From the NCBI GenBank assembly GCA_963681505.1, contig OY811972.1, positions 62,001 through 126,000 on the forward strand: a stretch of 64,000 nucleotides of DNA, in the 5' to 3' direction. The position numbers were made by a program, and so were the translations under genes. The notes below the pieces were generated by a model. That model made no database searches. It saw only the letters and a program-made list of their open reading frames with translations, and was not told the DNA's origin. The stretch is from Eunapius fragilis. Taxonomy: Eukaryota; Porifera; Demospongiae; Spongillida; Spongillidae. Position 1 is the first letter of the stretch, and each line of letters opens with the position of its first letter. Below, piece after piece: positions 11,135-22,805 of this stretch.

Positions 11135-13282
11135 ATGTATGGGTGGGAACCTACTTTTGAATCGCTTGGTAAAACCATACCAAAGCACGTATGCTCGTGG
11201 CATTTAAAACAGATAGAGGAGTGGTTCCTGCTATCTTTCATGTGTGCAGTGGTTTGCTCACATTGCATGTCTCATCAACACCTCGATGCTAAGATAGTCA
11301 ATATTTCCCATAGAGATGTATGGGTGGTTTCCCATAGGAATGTATCGGTGGGAACCTACTTTTGAATCGCTTGGTTAACCCATACCGAAGCAGGTATGCT
11401 CGGGGTGGCATTTAAAACAGATACAGGAGTGGTTACTGCTATCTTCCAAGAGTGCAGTGGTTTGCTCATTTTGCATGTCTAATCAACACCTCGATGCTAA
11501 GGTAGTCAATACTACCCATAGAGATGTATGGGTGGTTTCTTATAGGAATGTATGGGTGGGAACCTACTTTTGAATCGCTTGGTTAACCCATACCTAAGCA
11601 GGTATGCTCGGGGTGGCAATTATAACAGTTGAAGGAGTGGTTTCTGCTATCTTCCAAGAGTTCAGTGGTTTGCTCATATTGCAAGTCTCATCAACACCTC
11701 GATGCTAAGATAGTCAAAAATTTCCCATAGAAATGTATGGGTGGGAACCTACTTTTGAATCGCTTGGTAAACCCATACCAAAGCAGAAATGCTCGGGGTG
11801 GCATTTAAAGGAGATAGAGGAGTGGTTACTGCTGTCTTCCATGTGTGCAGTGGTTTACTCATATTGCATGTCTCATCAACACCTCGATGCTAAGATAGTC
11901 AATATTTCCCTTAGAGATGTATGGGTGGTTTCACACAGGAATGTATGGGTGGGAACCTACTTTTGAATCGCTTGGTTAACCCATACCGAAGCAGGTATGC
12001 TCGGGGTGGCATTTAAAACAGATAGAGGAATGGTTACTGCTATCTTCCAATTGTGCTGTGGTTTGCTCATATTGCATGTCTCATCAACACCTCGATGCTA
12101 AGATAGACAAAAATTTTCCCATAGAAATGTATGGGTGGGAACCTACTTTTGAATCGCTTGGTAAACCCATACCAAAGCAGGTATGCTCGGGGTTGCATTA
12201 AAAGGCGATAGAGGAGTGGTTACTGCTATCTTCCATGTGTGCAGTGGTTTGCTCATATTGCATGTCTCATCAACACCTCGATGCTAAGATAGTCAATATT
12301 TCCCATAGAGATGTATGGGTGGTTTCCCATAGGAATGTATGGGTGGGAACCTACTTTTGAATCGCTTGGTTAACCCATACCGAAGCTGGTATGCTCGGGG
12401 TGGCATTTGAAACAAATAGAGGAATGGTTACTGCTATCTTCCAAGTGTGCAGTAGTTTGCTCATATTGCATGTCTCATCAACACCTCGATGCTAAGATAG
12501 TCAAAAATTTCCCTTAGAAATGTATGGGTGGGAACCTACTTTTGAATCGCTTGGTAAACCCATACCAAAGCTGGTATGCTAGGGGTGGCATTTAAAACAG
12601 ATAGAGGAGTGGTTACTGCTATCTTTTATGTGTGCAGTGGTTTACTCATATTGCATGTCTCATCAACACCTCGATGCTAAGATAGTCAAAAATTTCCCAT
12701 AGAAATGTATGGGTGGGAACCTACTTTTGAATCGCTTGGTAAACCCATACCAAAGCACGTATGCTCGGGGTGGTATTAAAAACAGATAGAGGAGTGGTTA
12801 CTGCTATCTTCCATGTGTGCAGTGGTTTGCTCATATTGCATGTCTCATCAACACCTCGATGCTAAGATAGTCAATATTTCCCTTAGAGATGTATGGGTGG
12901 TTTCCCATAGGAATGTATCGGTGGGAACCTACTTCTGAATCGCTTGGTTAACCCATACCGCAGCAGGTATGCTCGGTGTGGCATTTAAAACAGATAGAGG
13001 AGTGGTTACTGCTATCTTCCATGTGTGCAGTGGTTTGCTCATATTGCATGTCTCATCAACACCTCGATGCTAAGATAGTCAAAAATTTCCCATAGAAATG
13101 TAAGGGTGGGAACCTACTTTTGAATCGCTTGGTAAACCCATACCAAAGCTGGTATGCTAGGGGTGGCATTTAAAACAGATAGAGGAGTGCTTACTGCTAT
13201 CTTCTATGTGTGCAGTGGTTTACTCATATTGCATGTCTCATCAACATCTCGATGCTAAGATAGTCAAAAATTTCCCATAGAA
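11135..13282 (+). repeat. C-type higher-order unit, 11 monomers, 2148 bp
   Basis: Starts are 11135, 11340, 11548, 11733, 11941, 12127, 12335, 12520, 12705, 12913 and 13098. The length is 11 x 185 plus 5 x 23, minus a 3-bp loss (GCTCGTGGC near 11190) and plus one base at ACAAAAATTTTCCC. It contains the most divergent monomers in the window: GTATCGGTGGG, GATACAGG, AATACTACCC and CAATTATAACAGTTG. The next unit repeats it at offset 2148. Confidence 0.88.
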
Positions 13283-15640
13283 ATGTATGGGTGGGAACCT
13301 ACTTTTGAATCGCTTGGTAAAACCATACCAAAGCACGTATGCTCGTGGCATTTAAAACAGATAGAGGAGTGGTTACTGCTATCTTTCATGTGTGCAGTGG
13401 TTTGCTCACATTGCATGTCTCATCAACACCTCGATGCTAAGATAGTCAATATTTCCCATAGAGATGTATGGGTGGTTTCCCATAGGAATGTATCGGTGGG
13501 AACCTACTTTTGAATCGCTTGGTTAACCCATACCGAAGCAGGTATGCTCGGGGTGGCATTTAAAACAGATACAGGAGTGGTTACTGCTATCTTCCAAGAG
13601 TGCAGTGGTTTGCTCATTTTGCATGTCTAATCAACACCTCGATGCTAAGGTAGTCAATACTACCCATAGAGATGTATGGGTGGTTTCTTATAGGAATGTA
13701 TGGGTGGGAACCTACTTTTGAATCGCTTGGTTAACCCATACCGAAGCAGGTATGCTCGGGGTGGCAATTATAACAGTTGAAGGAGTGGTTTCTGCTATCT
13801 TCCAAGAGTTCAGTGGTTTGCTCATATTGCAAGTCTCATCAACACCTCGATGCTAAGATAGTCAAAAATTTCCCATAGAAATGTATGGGTGGGAACCTAC
13901 TTTTGAATCGCTTGGTAAACCCATACCAAAGCAGAAATGCTCGGGGTGGCATTTAAAGGAGATAGAGGAGTGGTTACTGCTGTCTTCCATGTGTGCAGTG
14001 GTTTACTCATATTGCATGTCTCATCAACACCTCGATGCTAAGATAGTCAATATTTCCCTTAGAGATGTATGGGTGGTTTCACACAGGAATGTATGGGTGG
14101 GAACCTACTTTTGAATCGCTTGGTTAACCCATACCGAAGCAGGTATGCTCGGGGTGGCATTTAAAACAGATAGAGGAATGGTTACTGCTATCTTCCAATT
14201 GTGCTGTGGTTTGCTCATATTGCATGTCTCATCAACACCTCGATGCTAAGATAGACAAAAATTTTCCCATAGAAATGTATGGGTGGGAACCTACTTTTGA
14301 ATCGCTTGGTAAACCCATACCAAAGCAGGTATGCTCGGGGTTGCATTAAAAGGCGATAGAGGAGTGGTTACTGCTATCTTCCATGTGTGCAGTGGTTTGC
14401 TCATATTGCATGTCTCATCAACACCTCGATGCTAAGATAGTCAATATTTCCCATAGAGATGTATGGGTGGTTTCCCATAGGAATGTATGGGTGGGAACCT
14501 ACTTTTGAATCGCTTGGTTAACCCATACCGAAGCTGGTATGCTCGGGGTGGCATTTGAAACAAATAGAGGAATGGTTACTGCTATCTTCCAAGTGTGCAG
14601 TAGTTTGCTCATATTGCATGTCTCATCAACACCTCGATGCTAAGATAGTCAAAAATTTCCCTTAGAAATGTATGGGTGGGAACCTACTTTTGAATCGCTT
14701 GGTAAACCCATACCAAAGCTGGTATGCTAGGGGTGGCATTTAAAACAGATAGAGGAGTGGTTACTGCTATCTTTTATGTGTGCAGTGGTTTACTCATATT
14801 CATGTCTCATCAACACCTCGATGCTAAGATAGTCAAAAATTTCCCATAGAAATGTATGGGTGGGAACCTACTTTTGAATCGCTTGGTAAACCCATACCAA
14901 AGCACGTATGCTCGGGGTGGTATTAAAAACAGATAGAGGAGTGGTTACTGCTATCTTCCATGTGTGCAGTGGTTTGCTCATATTGCATGTCTCATCAACA
15001 CCTCGATGCTAAGATAGTCAATATTGCCCATAGAGATGTATGGGTGGTTTCCCATAGGAATGTATCGGTGGGAACCTACTTTTGAATCGCTTGGTTAACC
15101 CATACCGAAGCAGGTATGCTCGGGGTGGCATTTAAAACAGATAGAGGATTGGTCACTGCTATCTTCCATGTGTGCAGTGGTTTGCTCATATTGCATGTCT
15201 CATCAACACCTCGATGCTAAGATAGTCAAAAATTTTCCCATAGAAATCTATGGGTGGGAACCTACTTTTGAATCGCTTGGTAAACCCATACCAAAGCAGG
15301 TATGCTCGGGGTGGCATTAAAAGGAGATAGAGGAGTGGTTACTGCTATCTTCCATGTGTGCAGTGGTTTGCTCATGTTGCATGTCTCATCAACACCTCGA
15401 TGCTAAGATAGTCAATATTTCCCATAGAGATGTATGGATGGTTTCCCATAGGAATGTATCGGTGGGAACCTACTTTTGAATCGCTTGGTTAACCCATACC
15501 GTAGCTGGAATGCTCGGGGTGGCATTTAAAACAGATAGAGGAGTGGTTACTGCTATCTTCCATGTGTGCAGTGGTTTGCTCATATTGCATGTCTCATCAA
15601 CACCTCGATGCTAAGATAGTCAAAAATTTCCCATTATAAA
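13283..15640 (+). repeat. C-type higher-order unit, 12 monomers, 2358 bp
   Basis: This unit starts as a near copy of 11135-13282 with the same 3-bp loss, then diverges after about 14852. It gains a monomer (start 15246, GAAATCTATGG) and B forms with TATCGGTGGG and CGTAGCTGG. One base is missing at CATATTCATG near 14799. The last monomer ends with CCCATTATAAAATG, two bases longer than usual. Confidence 0.86.
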
Positions 15641-16635
15641 ATGTATTGGTGGGAACCTACTTTTGAATCGCTTGGTAAAACCATACCAAAGCACGTATGC
15701 TCGGGGTGGCATTTAAAACAGATAGAGGAGTGGTTCCTGCTATCTTTCATGTGTGCAGTGGTTTGCTCACATTGCATGTCTCATCAACACCTCGATGCTA
15801 AGATAGTCAATATTTCCCATAGAGATGTATGGGTGGTTTCCCATAGGAATGTATCGGTGGGAACCTACTTTTGAATCGCTTGGTTAACCCATACCGAAGC
15901 AGGTATGCTCGAGGTGGCATTTAAAACAGATACAGGAGTGGTTACTGCTATCTTCCAAGAGTGCAGTGGTTTGCTCATTTTGCATGTCTAATCAACACCT
16001 CGATGCTAAGGTAGTCAATACTACCCATAGAGATGTATGGGTGGTTTCTTATAGGAATGTATGGGTGGGAACCTACTTTTGAATCGCTTGGTTAACCCAT
16101 ACCGAAGCAGGTATGCTCGGGGTGGCAATTATAACAGTTGGAGGAGTGGTTTCTGCTATCTTCCAAGAGTTCAGTGGTTTGCTCATATTGCAAGTCTCAT
16201 CAACACCTCGTTGCTAAGATAGTCAAAAATTTCCCATAGAAATGTATGGGTGGGAACCTACTTTTGAATCGCTTGGTAAACCCATACCAAAGCAGAAATG
16301 CTCGGGGTGGCATTTAAAGGAGATAGAGGAGTGGTTACTGCTATCTTCCATGTGTGCAGTGGTTTACTCATATTGCATGTCTCATCAACACCTCGATGCT
16401 AAGATAGTCAATATTTCCCTTAGAGATGTATGGGTGGTTTCACACAGGAATGTATGGGTGGGAACCTACTTTTGAATCGCTTGGTTAACCCATACCGAAG
16501 CAGGTATGCTCGGGGTGGCATTTAAAACAGATAGAGGAATGGTTACTGCTATCTTCCAAATGTGCAGTGGTTTGCTCATATTGCATGTCTCATCAACACC
16601 TCGATGCTAAGATAGACAAAAATTTTCCCATAGAA
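15641..16635 (+). repeat. Truncated C-type unit, 5 monomers
   Basis: Starts are 15641, 15849, 16057, 16242 and 16450. Order and marks follow the first five C positions, but the first monomer retains the full GCTCGGGGTGGC that units one and two have lost. It opens with the private GTATTGGTGGG. It passes without a gap into a 12-mer at 16636, and matches 33416-34409 at offset 17775. Confidence 0.86.
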
Positions 16636-18945
16636 ATGTATGGGTGGGAACCTACTTTTGAATCGCTTGGTAAACCCATACCAAAGCACGTATGCTCGGG
16701 GTGGTATTAAAAACAGATAGAGGAGTGGTTACTGCTATCTTCCAAGTGTGCAGTAGTTTGCTCATATTGCATGTCTCATCAACACCTCGATGCTAAGATA
16801 GTCAAAAATTTCCCATAGAAATGTATGCGTGGGAACCTACTTTTGAATCGCTTGGTAAACCCATACCAAAGCTGGTATGCAAGGGGTGGCATTTAAAACA
16901 GATAGAGGAGTGGTTACTGCTATCTTTTATGTGTGCAGTGGTTTACAAATATTGCATGTCTCATCAACACCTCGATGCTAAGATAGTCAAAAATTTCCCA
17001 TAGAAATGTATGGGTGGGAACCTACTTTTGAATCGCTTGGTAAACCCATACCAAAGCAGGTATGCTCGGGGTGGCATTATAAGGAGATAGAGGAGTGGTT
17101 ACCGCTATCTTCCATGTGTGCAGTGGTTTGCTCATATTGCATGTCTCATCAACACCTCGATGCTAAGATAGTCAATATTTCCCTTAGAGATGTATGGGTG
17201 GTTTCCCATAGGAATGTATGGGTGGGAACCTACTTTTGAATCGCTTGATTAACCCGTACCGAAGCAGGTATGCTCGGGGTGGCATTTAAAACAGATAGAG
17301 GAGTGGTTACTGCTATCTTCCATGTGTGCAGTGGTTTGCTCATATTGCATGTCTCATCAACACCTCGATGCTAAGATAGTCAAAAATTTCCCATAGAAAT
17401 GTATGGGTGGGAACCTACTTTTGAATCGCTTGGTAAACCCATACCAAAGCAGGTATGCTCGGGGTGGCATTAAAAGGAGATAGAGGAGTGGTTACTGCTA
17501 TCTTTTATGTGTGCAGTGGTTTACTCATATTGCATGTCTGATCAACACCTCGATGCTAAGATAGTCAAAAATTTCCCATAGAAATGTATGGGTGGGAACC
17601 TACTTTTGAATCGCTTGGTAAACCCATACCAAAGCAGGTATGCTCGGGGTGGCATTAAAAGGAGATAGAGGAGTGGTTACCGCTATCTTCCATGTGTGCA
17701 GTGGTTTGCTCATATTGCATGTCTCATCAACACCTCGATGCTAAGATAGTCAATATTTCCCTTAGAGATGTATGGGTGGTTTCCCATAGGAATGTATGGG
17801 TGGGAACCTACTTTTGAATCGCTTGGTTAACCCATACCGAAGCAGGTATGCTCGGGGAGGCATTTAAAACAGATAGAGGAGTGGTTACTGCTATCTTCCA
17901 TGTGTGCAGTGGTTTGCTCATATTGCATGTCTCATCAACACCTCGATGCTAAGATAGTCAAAAATTTCCCATAGAAATGTATGGGTGGGAACCTACTTTT
18001 GAATCGCTTGGTAAACCCATACCAAAGCAGGTATGCTCGGGGTGGCATTAAAAGGAGATAGAGGAGTGGTTACTGCTATCTTCCATGTGTGCAGTGGTTT
18101 GCTCATATTGCATGTCTCATCAACACCTCGATGCTAAGAGAGTCAATATTTCCCTTAGAGATGTTGGGTGGTTTCCCATATGAATGTATGGGTGGGAACC
18201 TACTTTTAAATCGCTTGGTTAACCCATACCGAAGCAGGTATGCTCGGGGTGGCATTTAAAACAGATAGAGGAATGGTTACTGCTATCTTCCAAGTGTGCA
18301 GTGGTTTGCTCATATTGCATGTCTCATCAACACCTCGATGCTAAGATAGTCAAAAATTTCCCATAGAAATGTATGGGTGGAACCTACTTTTGAATCGCTT
18401 GGTAAACCCATTCCAAAGCAGGTATGCTCGGGGTGGCATTAAAAGGAGATAGAGGAGTGGTTACTGCTATCTTCCATGTGTGCAGTGGTTTGCTCATATT
18501 GCATGTCTCATCAACACCTCGATGCTAAGATAGTCAATATTTCCCTTAGAGATGTATGGGTGGTTTCCCATAGGAATGTACGGGTGGGAACCTACTTTTG
18601 AATCGCTTGGTTAACCCATACCGAAGCAGGTATGCTCGGGGTGGCATTTAAAACAGATAGAGGAATGGTTACTGCTATCTTCCAAGTGTGCAGTGGTCTG
18701 CTCATATTGCATGTCTCATCAACACCTCGATGCTAAGATAGTCAAAAATTTCCCATAGACATGTATGGGTGGGAACCTACTTTTGAATCGCTTGGTAAAC
18801 CCATACCAAAGCTGGTATGCTAGGGGTGGCATTTAAAACAGATAGAGGAGTGGTTACTGCTATCTTTTATGTGTGCAGTGGTTTACTCATTTTGCATGTC
18901 TCATCAACACCTCGATGCTAAGATAGTCAAAAATTTCCCATAGAA
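16636..18945 (+). repeat. 12-mer unit, 2310 bp, long-range twin of 296-2605
   Basis: Monomer order is the same as at 296-2605, at a fixed offset of 16340, with shared marks such as GTTTACAAAT, CATTATAAGG, CTTGATTAACCCG and GTCTGATC. Both are one base short of 2311, but through different deletions: here GGGTGGAACC near 18380, there GCTTGTTAAC near 1485. The two copies therefore have independent recent histories despite close overall similarity. Confidence 0.87.
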
Positions 18946-20100
18946 ATGTATGGGTGGGAACCTACTTTTGAATCGCTTGGTAAACCCATACCAAAGCACG
19001 TATGCTCGGTGTGGTATTTAAAACAGATAGAGGAGTGGTTACTGCTATCTTCCAAGTGTGCAGTAGTTTGCTCATATTGCATGTCTCATCAACACCTCGA
19101 TGCTAAGATAGTCAAAAATTTCCCATAGAAATGTATGGGTGGGAACCTACTTTTGAATCGCTTGGTAAACCCATACCAAAGCTGGTATACTAGGGGTGGC
19201 ATTTAAAACAGATAGAGGAGTGGTTACTGCTATCTTTTATGTGTGCAGTGGTTTACTCATATTGCATGTCTCATCAACACCTCGATGCTAAGATAGTCAA
19301 AAATTTCCCATAGAAATGTATGGGTGGGAACCTACTTTTGAATCGCTTGGTAAACCCATACCAAAGCAGGTATGCTCGGGGTGGCATTAAAAGGAGATAG
19401 AGGAGTGGTTACCGCTATCTTCCATGTGTGCAGTGGTTTGCTCATATTGCATGTCTCATCAACACCTCGATGCTAAGATAGTCAATATTTCCCTTAGAGA
19501 TGTATGGGTGGTTTCCCATAGGAATGTATGGGTGGGAACCTACTTTTGAATCGCTTGGTTAACCCATACCGAAGCAGGTATGCTCGGGGTGGCATTTAAA
19601 ACAGATAGAGGAGTGGTTACTGCTATCTTCCATGTGTGCAGTGGTTTGCTCATATTGCATGTCTTATCAACACCTCGATGCTAAGATAGTCAAAAATTTC
19701 CCATAGAAATGTATGGGTGGGAACCTACTTTTGAATCGCTTGGTAAACCCATACCAAAGCAGGTATGCTCGGGGTGGCATTAAAAGGAGATAGAGGAGTG
19801 GTTACTGCTATCTTTTATGTGTGCAGTGGTTTACTCATATTGCATGTCTCATCAATACCTCGATGCTAAGATAGTCAAAAATTTCCCATAGAAATGTATG
19901 GGTGGGAACCTACTTTTGAATCGCTTGGTAAACCCATACCAAAGCAGGTATGCTCGGGGTGGCATTAAAAGGAGATAGAGGAGTGGTTACCGCTATCTTC
20001 CATGTGTGCAGTGGTTTGCTCATATTGCATGTCTCATCAACACCTCGATGCTAAGATAGTCAATATTTCCCTTAGAGATGTATGGGTGGTTTCCCATAGG
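18946..20100 (+). repeat. First half of a 12-mer unit
   Basis: Monomers starting at 18946, 19131, 19316, 19524, 19709 and 19894 keep the A3, A2, A1, B, A, A1 order of the type unit, with private GCTCGGTGTGG near 19010 and ATCAATACC near 19852. At about 20101 the sequence enters the 2705-bp tandem duplication. Confidence 0.83.
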
Positions 20101-22805
20101 AATGTATGGGTGGGAACCTACTTTTGAATCGCTTGGTTAACCCATACCGAAGCAGGTATGCTCGGGGTGGCATTTAAAACAGATAGAGGAGTGGTTACTG
20201 CTATCTTCCATGTGTGCAGTGGTTTGCTCATATTGCATGTCTCATCAACACCTCGATGCTAAGATAGTCAAAAATTTCCCATAGAAATGTATGGGTGGGA
20301 ACCTACTTTTGAATCGCTTGGTAAACCCATACCAAAGCAGGTATGCTCAGGGTGGCATTAAAAGGAGATAGAGGAGTGGTTACTGCTATCTTCCATGTGT
20401 GCAGTGGTTTGCTCATATTGCATGTCTCATCAACACCTCGATGCTAAGAGAGTCAATATTTCCCTTAGAGATGTTGGGTGGTTTCCCATAGGAATGTATG
20501 GGTGGGAACCTACTTTTAAATCGCTTGGTTAACCCATACCGAAGCAGGTATGCTCGGGGTGGCATTTAAAACAGATAGAGGAATCGTTACTGCTATCTTC
20601 CAAGTGTGCAGTGGTTTGCTCATATTGCATGTCTCATCAACACCTCGATGCTAAGATAGTCAAAAATTTCCCATAGAAATGTATGCGTGGGAACCTACTT
20701 TTGAATCGCTTGGTAAACCCATACCAAAGCTGGTATGCTAGGGGTGGCATTTAAAACAGATAGAGGAGTGGTTACTGCTATCTTTTATGTGTGCAGTGGT
20801 TTACAAATATTGCATGTCTCATCAACACCTCGATGCTAAGATAGTCAAAAATTTCCCATTATAAAATGTATGGGTGGGTACCTACTTTTGAATCGCATGG
20901 TAAACCCATACCAAAGCAGGTATGCTCGGGGTGGCATTAAAACGAGATAGAGGAGTGGTTACTGCTATCTTCCATGTGTGCAGTGGTTTGCTCATATTGC
21001 ATGTCTCATCAACACCTCGATGCTAAGATAGTCAATATTTCCCTTAGAGATGTATGGGTGGTTTCCCATAGGAATGTATGGGTGGGAACCTACTTTTGAA
21101 TAGCTTGATTAACCCGTACCGAAGCAGGTATGCTCGGGGTGGCATTTAAAACAGATAGAGGAGTGGTTACTGCTATCTTCCATGTGTGCAGTGGTTTGCT
21201 CATATTGCATGTCTCATCAACACCTCGATGCTAAGATAGTCAAAAATTTCCCATAGAAATGTATGGGTGGGAACCTACTTTTGAATCGCTTGGTAAACCC
21301 ATACCAAAGCAGGTATGCTCGGGGTGGCATTAAAAGGAGATAGAGGAGTGGTTACTGCTATCTTTTATGTGTGCAGTGGTTTACTCATATTGCATGTCTG
21401 ATCAACACCTCGATGCTAAGATAGTCAAAAATTTCCCATAGAAATGTATGGGTGGGAACCTACTTTTGAATCGCTTGGTAAACCCATACCAAAGCAGGTA
21501 TGCTCGGGGTGGCATTAAAAGGAGATAGAGGAGTGGTTACCGCTATCTTCCATGTGTGCAGTGGTTTGCTCATATTGCATGTCTCATCAACACCTCGATG
21601 CTAAGATAGTCAATATTTCCCTTAGAGATGTATGGGTGGTTTCCCATAGGAATGTATGGGTGGGAACCTACTTTTGAATCGCTTGGTTAACCCATACCGA
21701 AGCAGGTATGCTCGGGGTGGCATTTAAAACAGATAGAGGAGTGGTTACTGCTATCTTCCATGTGTGCAGTGGTTTGCTCATATTGCATGTCTCATCAACA
21801 CCTCGATGCTAAGATAGTCAAAAATTTCCCATAGAAATGTATGGGTGGGAACCTACTTTTGAATCGCTTGGTAAACCCATACCAAAGCAGGTATGCTCGG
21901 GGTGGCATTAAAAGGAGATAGAGGAGTGGTTACTGCTATCTTCCATGTGTGCAGTGGTTTGCTCATATTGCATGTCTCATCAACACCTCGATGCTAAGAG
22001 AGTCAATATTTCCCTTAGAGATGTTGGGTGGTTTCCCATAGGAATGTATGGGTGGGAACCTACTTTTAAATCGCTTGGTTAACCCATACCGAAGCAGGTA
22101 TGCTCGGGGTGGCATTTAAAACAGATAGAGTAATGGTTACTGCTATCTTCCAAGTGTGCAGTGGTTTGCTCATATTGCATGTCTCATCAACACCTCGATG
22201 CTAAGATAGTCAAAAATTTCCCATAGAAATGTATGGGTGGGAACCTACTTTTGAATCGCTTGGTAAACCCATTCCAAAGCAGGTATGCTCGGGGTGGTAT
22301 TAAAAGGAGATAGAGGAGTGGTTACTGCTATCTTCCATGTGTGCAGTGGTTTGCTCATATTGCATGTCTCATCAACACCTCGATGCTAAGATAGTCAATA
22401 TTTCCCTTAGAGATGTATGGGTGGTTTCCCATAGGAATGTATGGGTGGGAACCTACTTTTGAATCGCTTGGTTAACCCATACCAAAGCAGGTATGCTCGG
22501 GGTGGCATTTAAAACAGATAGAGGAATGGTTACTGCTATCTTCCAAGTGTGCAGTGGTCTGCTCATATTGCATGTCTCATCAACACCTCGATGCTAAGAT
22601 AGTCAAAAATTTCCCATAGACATGTATGGGTGGGAACCTACTTTTGAATCGCTTGGTAAACCCATACCAAAGCTGGTATGCTAGGGGTGGCATTTAAAAC
22701 AGATAGAGGAGTGGTTACTGCTATCTTTTATGTGTGCAGTGGTTTACTCATATTGCATGTCTCATCAACACCTCGATTCTAAGATAGTCAAAAATTTCCC
22801 ATAGA
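20101..22805 (+). repeat. 14-mer tandem duplication, copy 1, 2705 bp
   Basis: Fourteen monomers include five long ones, two of which are the shortened B'. A two-base gain at CCCATTATAAAATG (20856-20869) balances the two lost bases, giving 14 x 185 plus 115. The monomer at 20866 has GGGTACCTAC, which creates a KpnI site (GGTACC) at 20877-20882, and GAATCGCATGG. All recur exactly 2705 bp later. The unit is a 12-mer lengthened by recombination between non-equivalent positions. Confidence 0.88.

Noticed and set aside
20856-20869. TATA-like promoter at CCCATTATAAAATG
   Set aside because: It is a two-base length variant of CCCATAGAAATG present in a few monomers, with no downstream gene or other promoter element.
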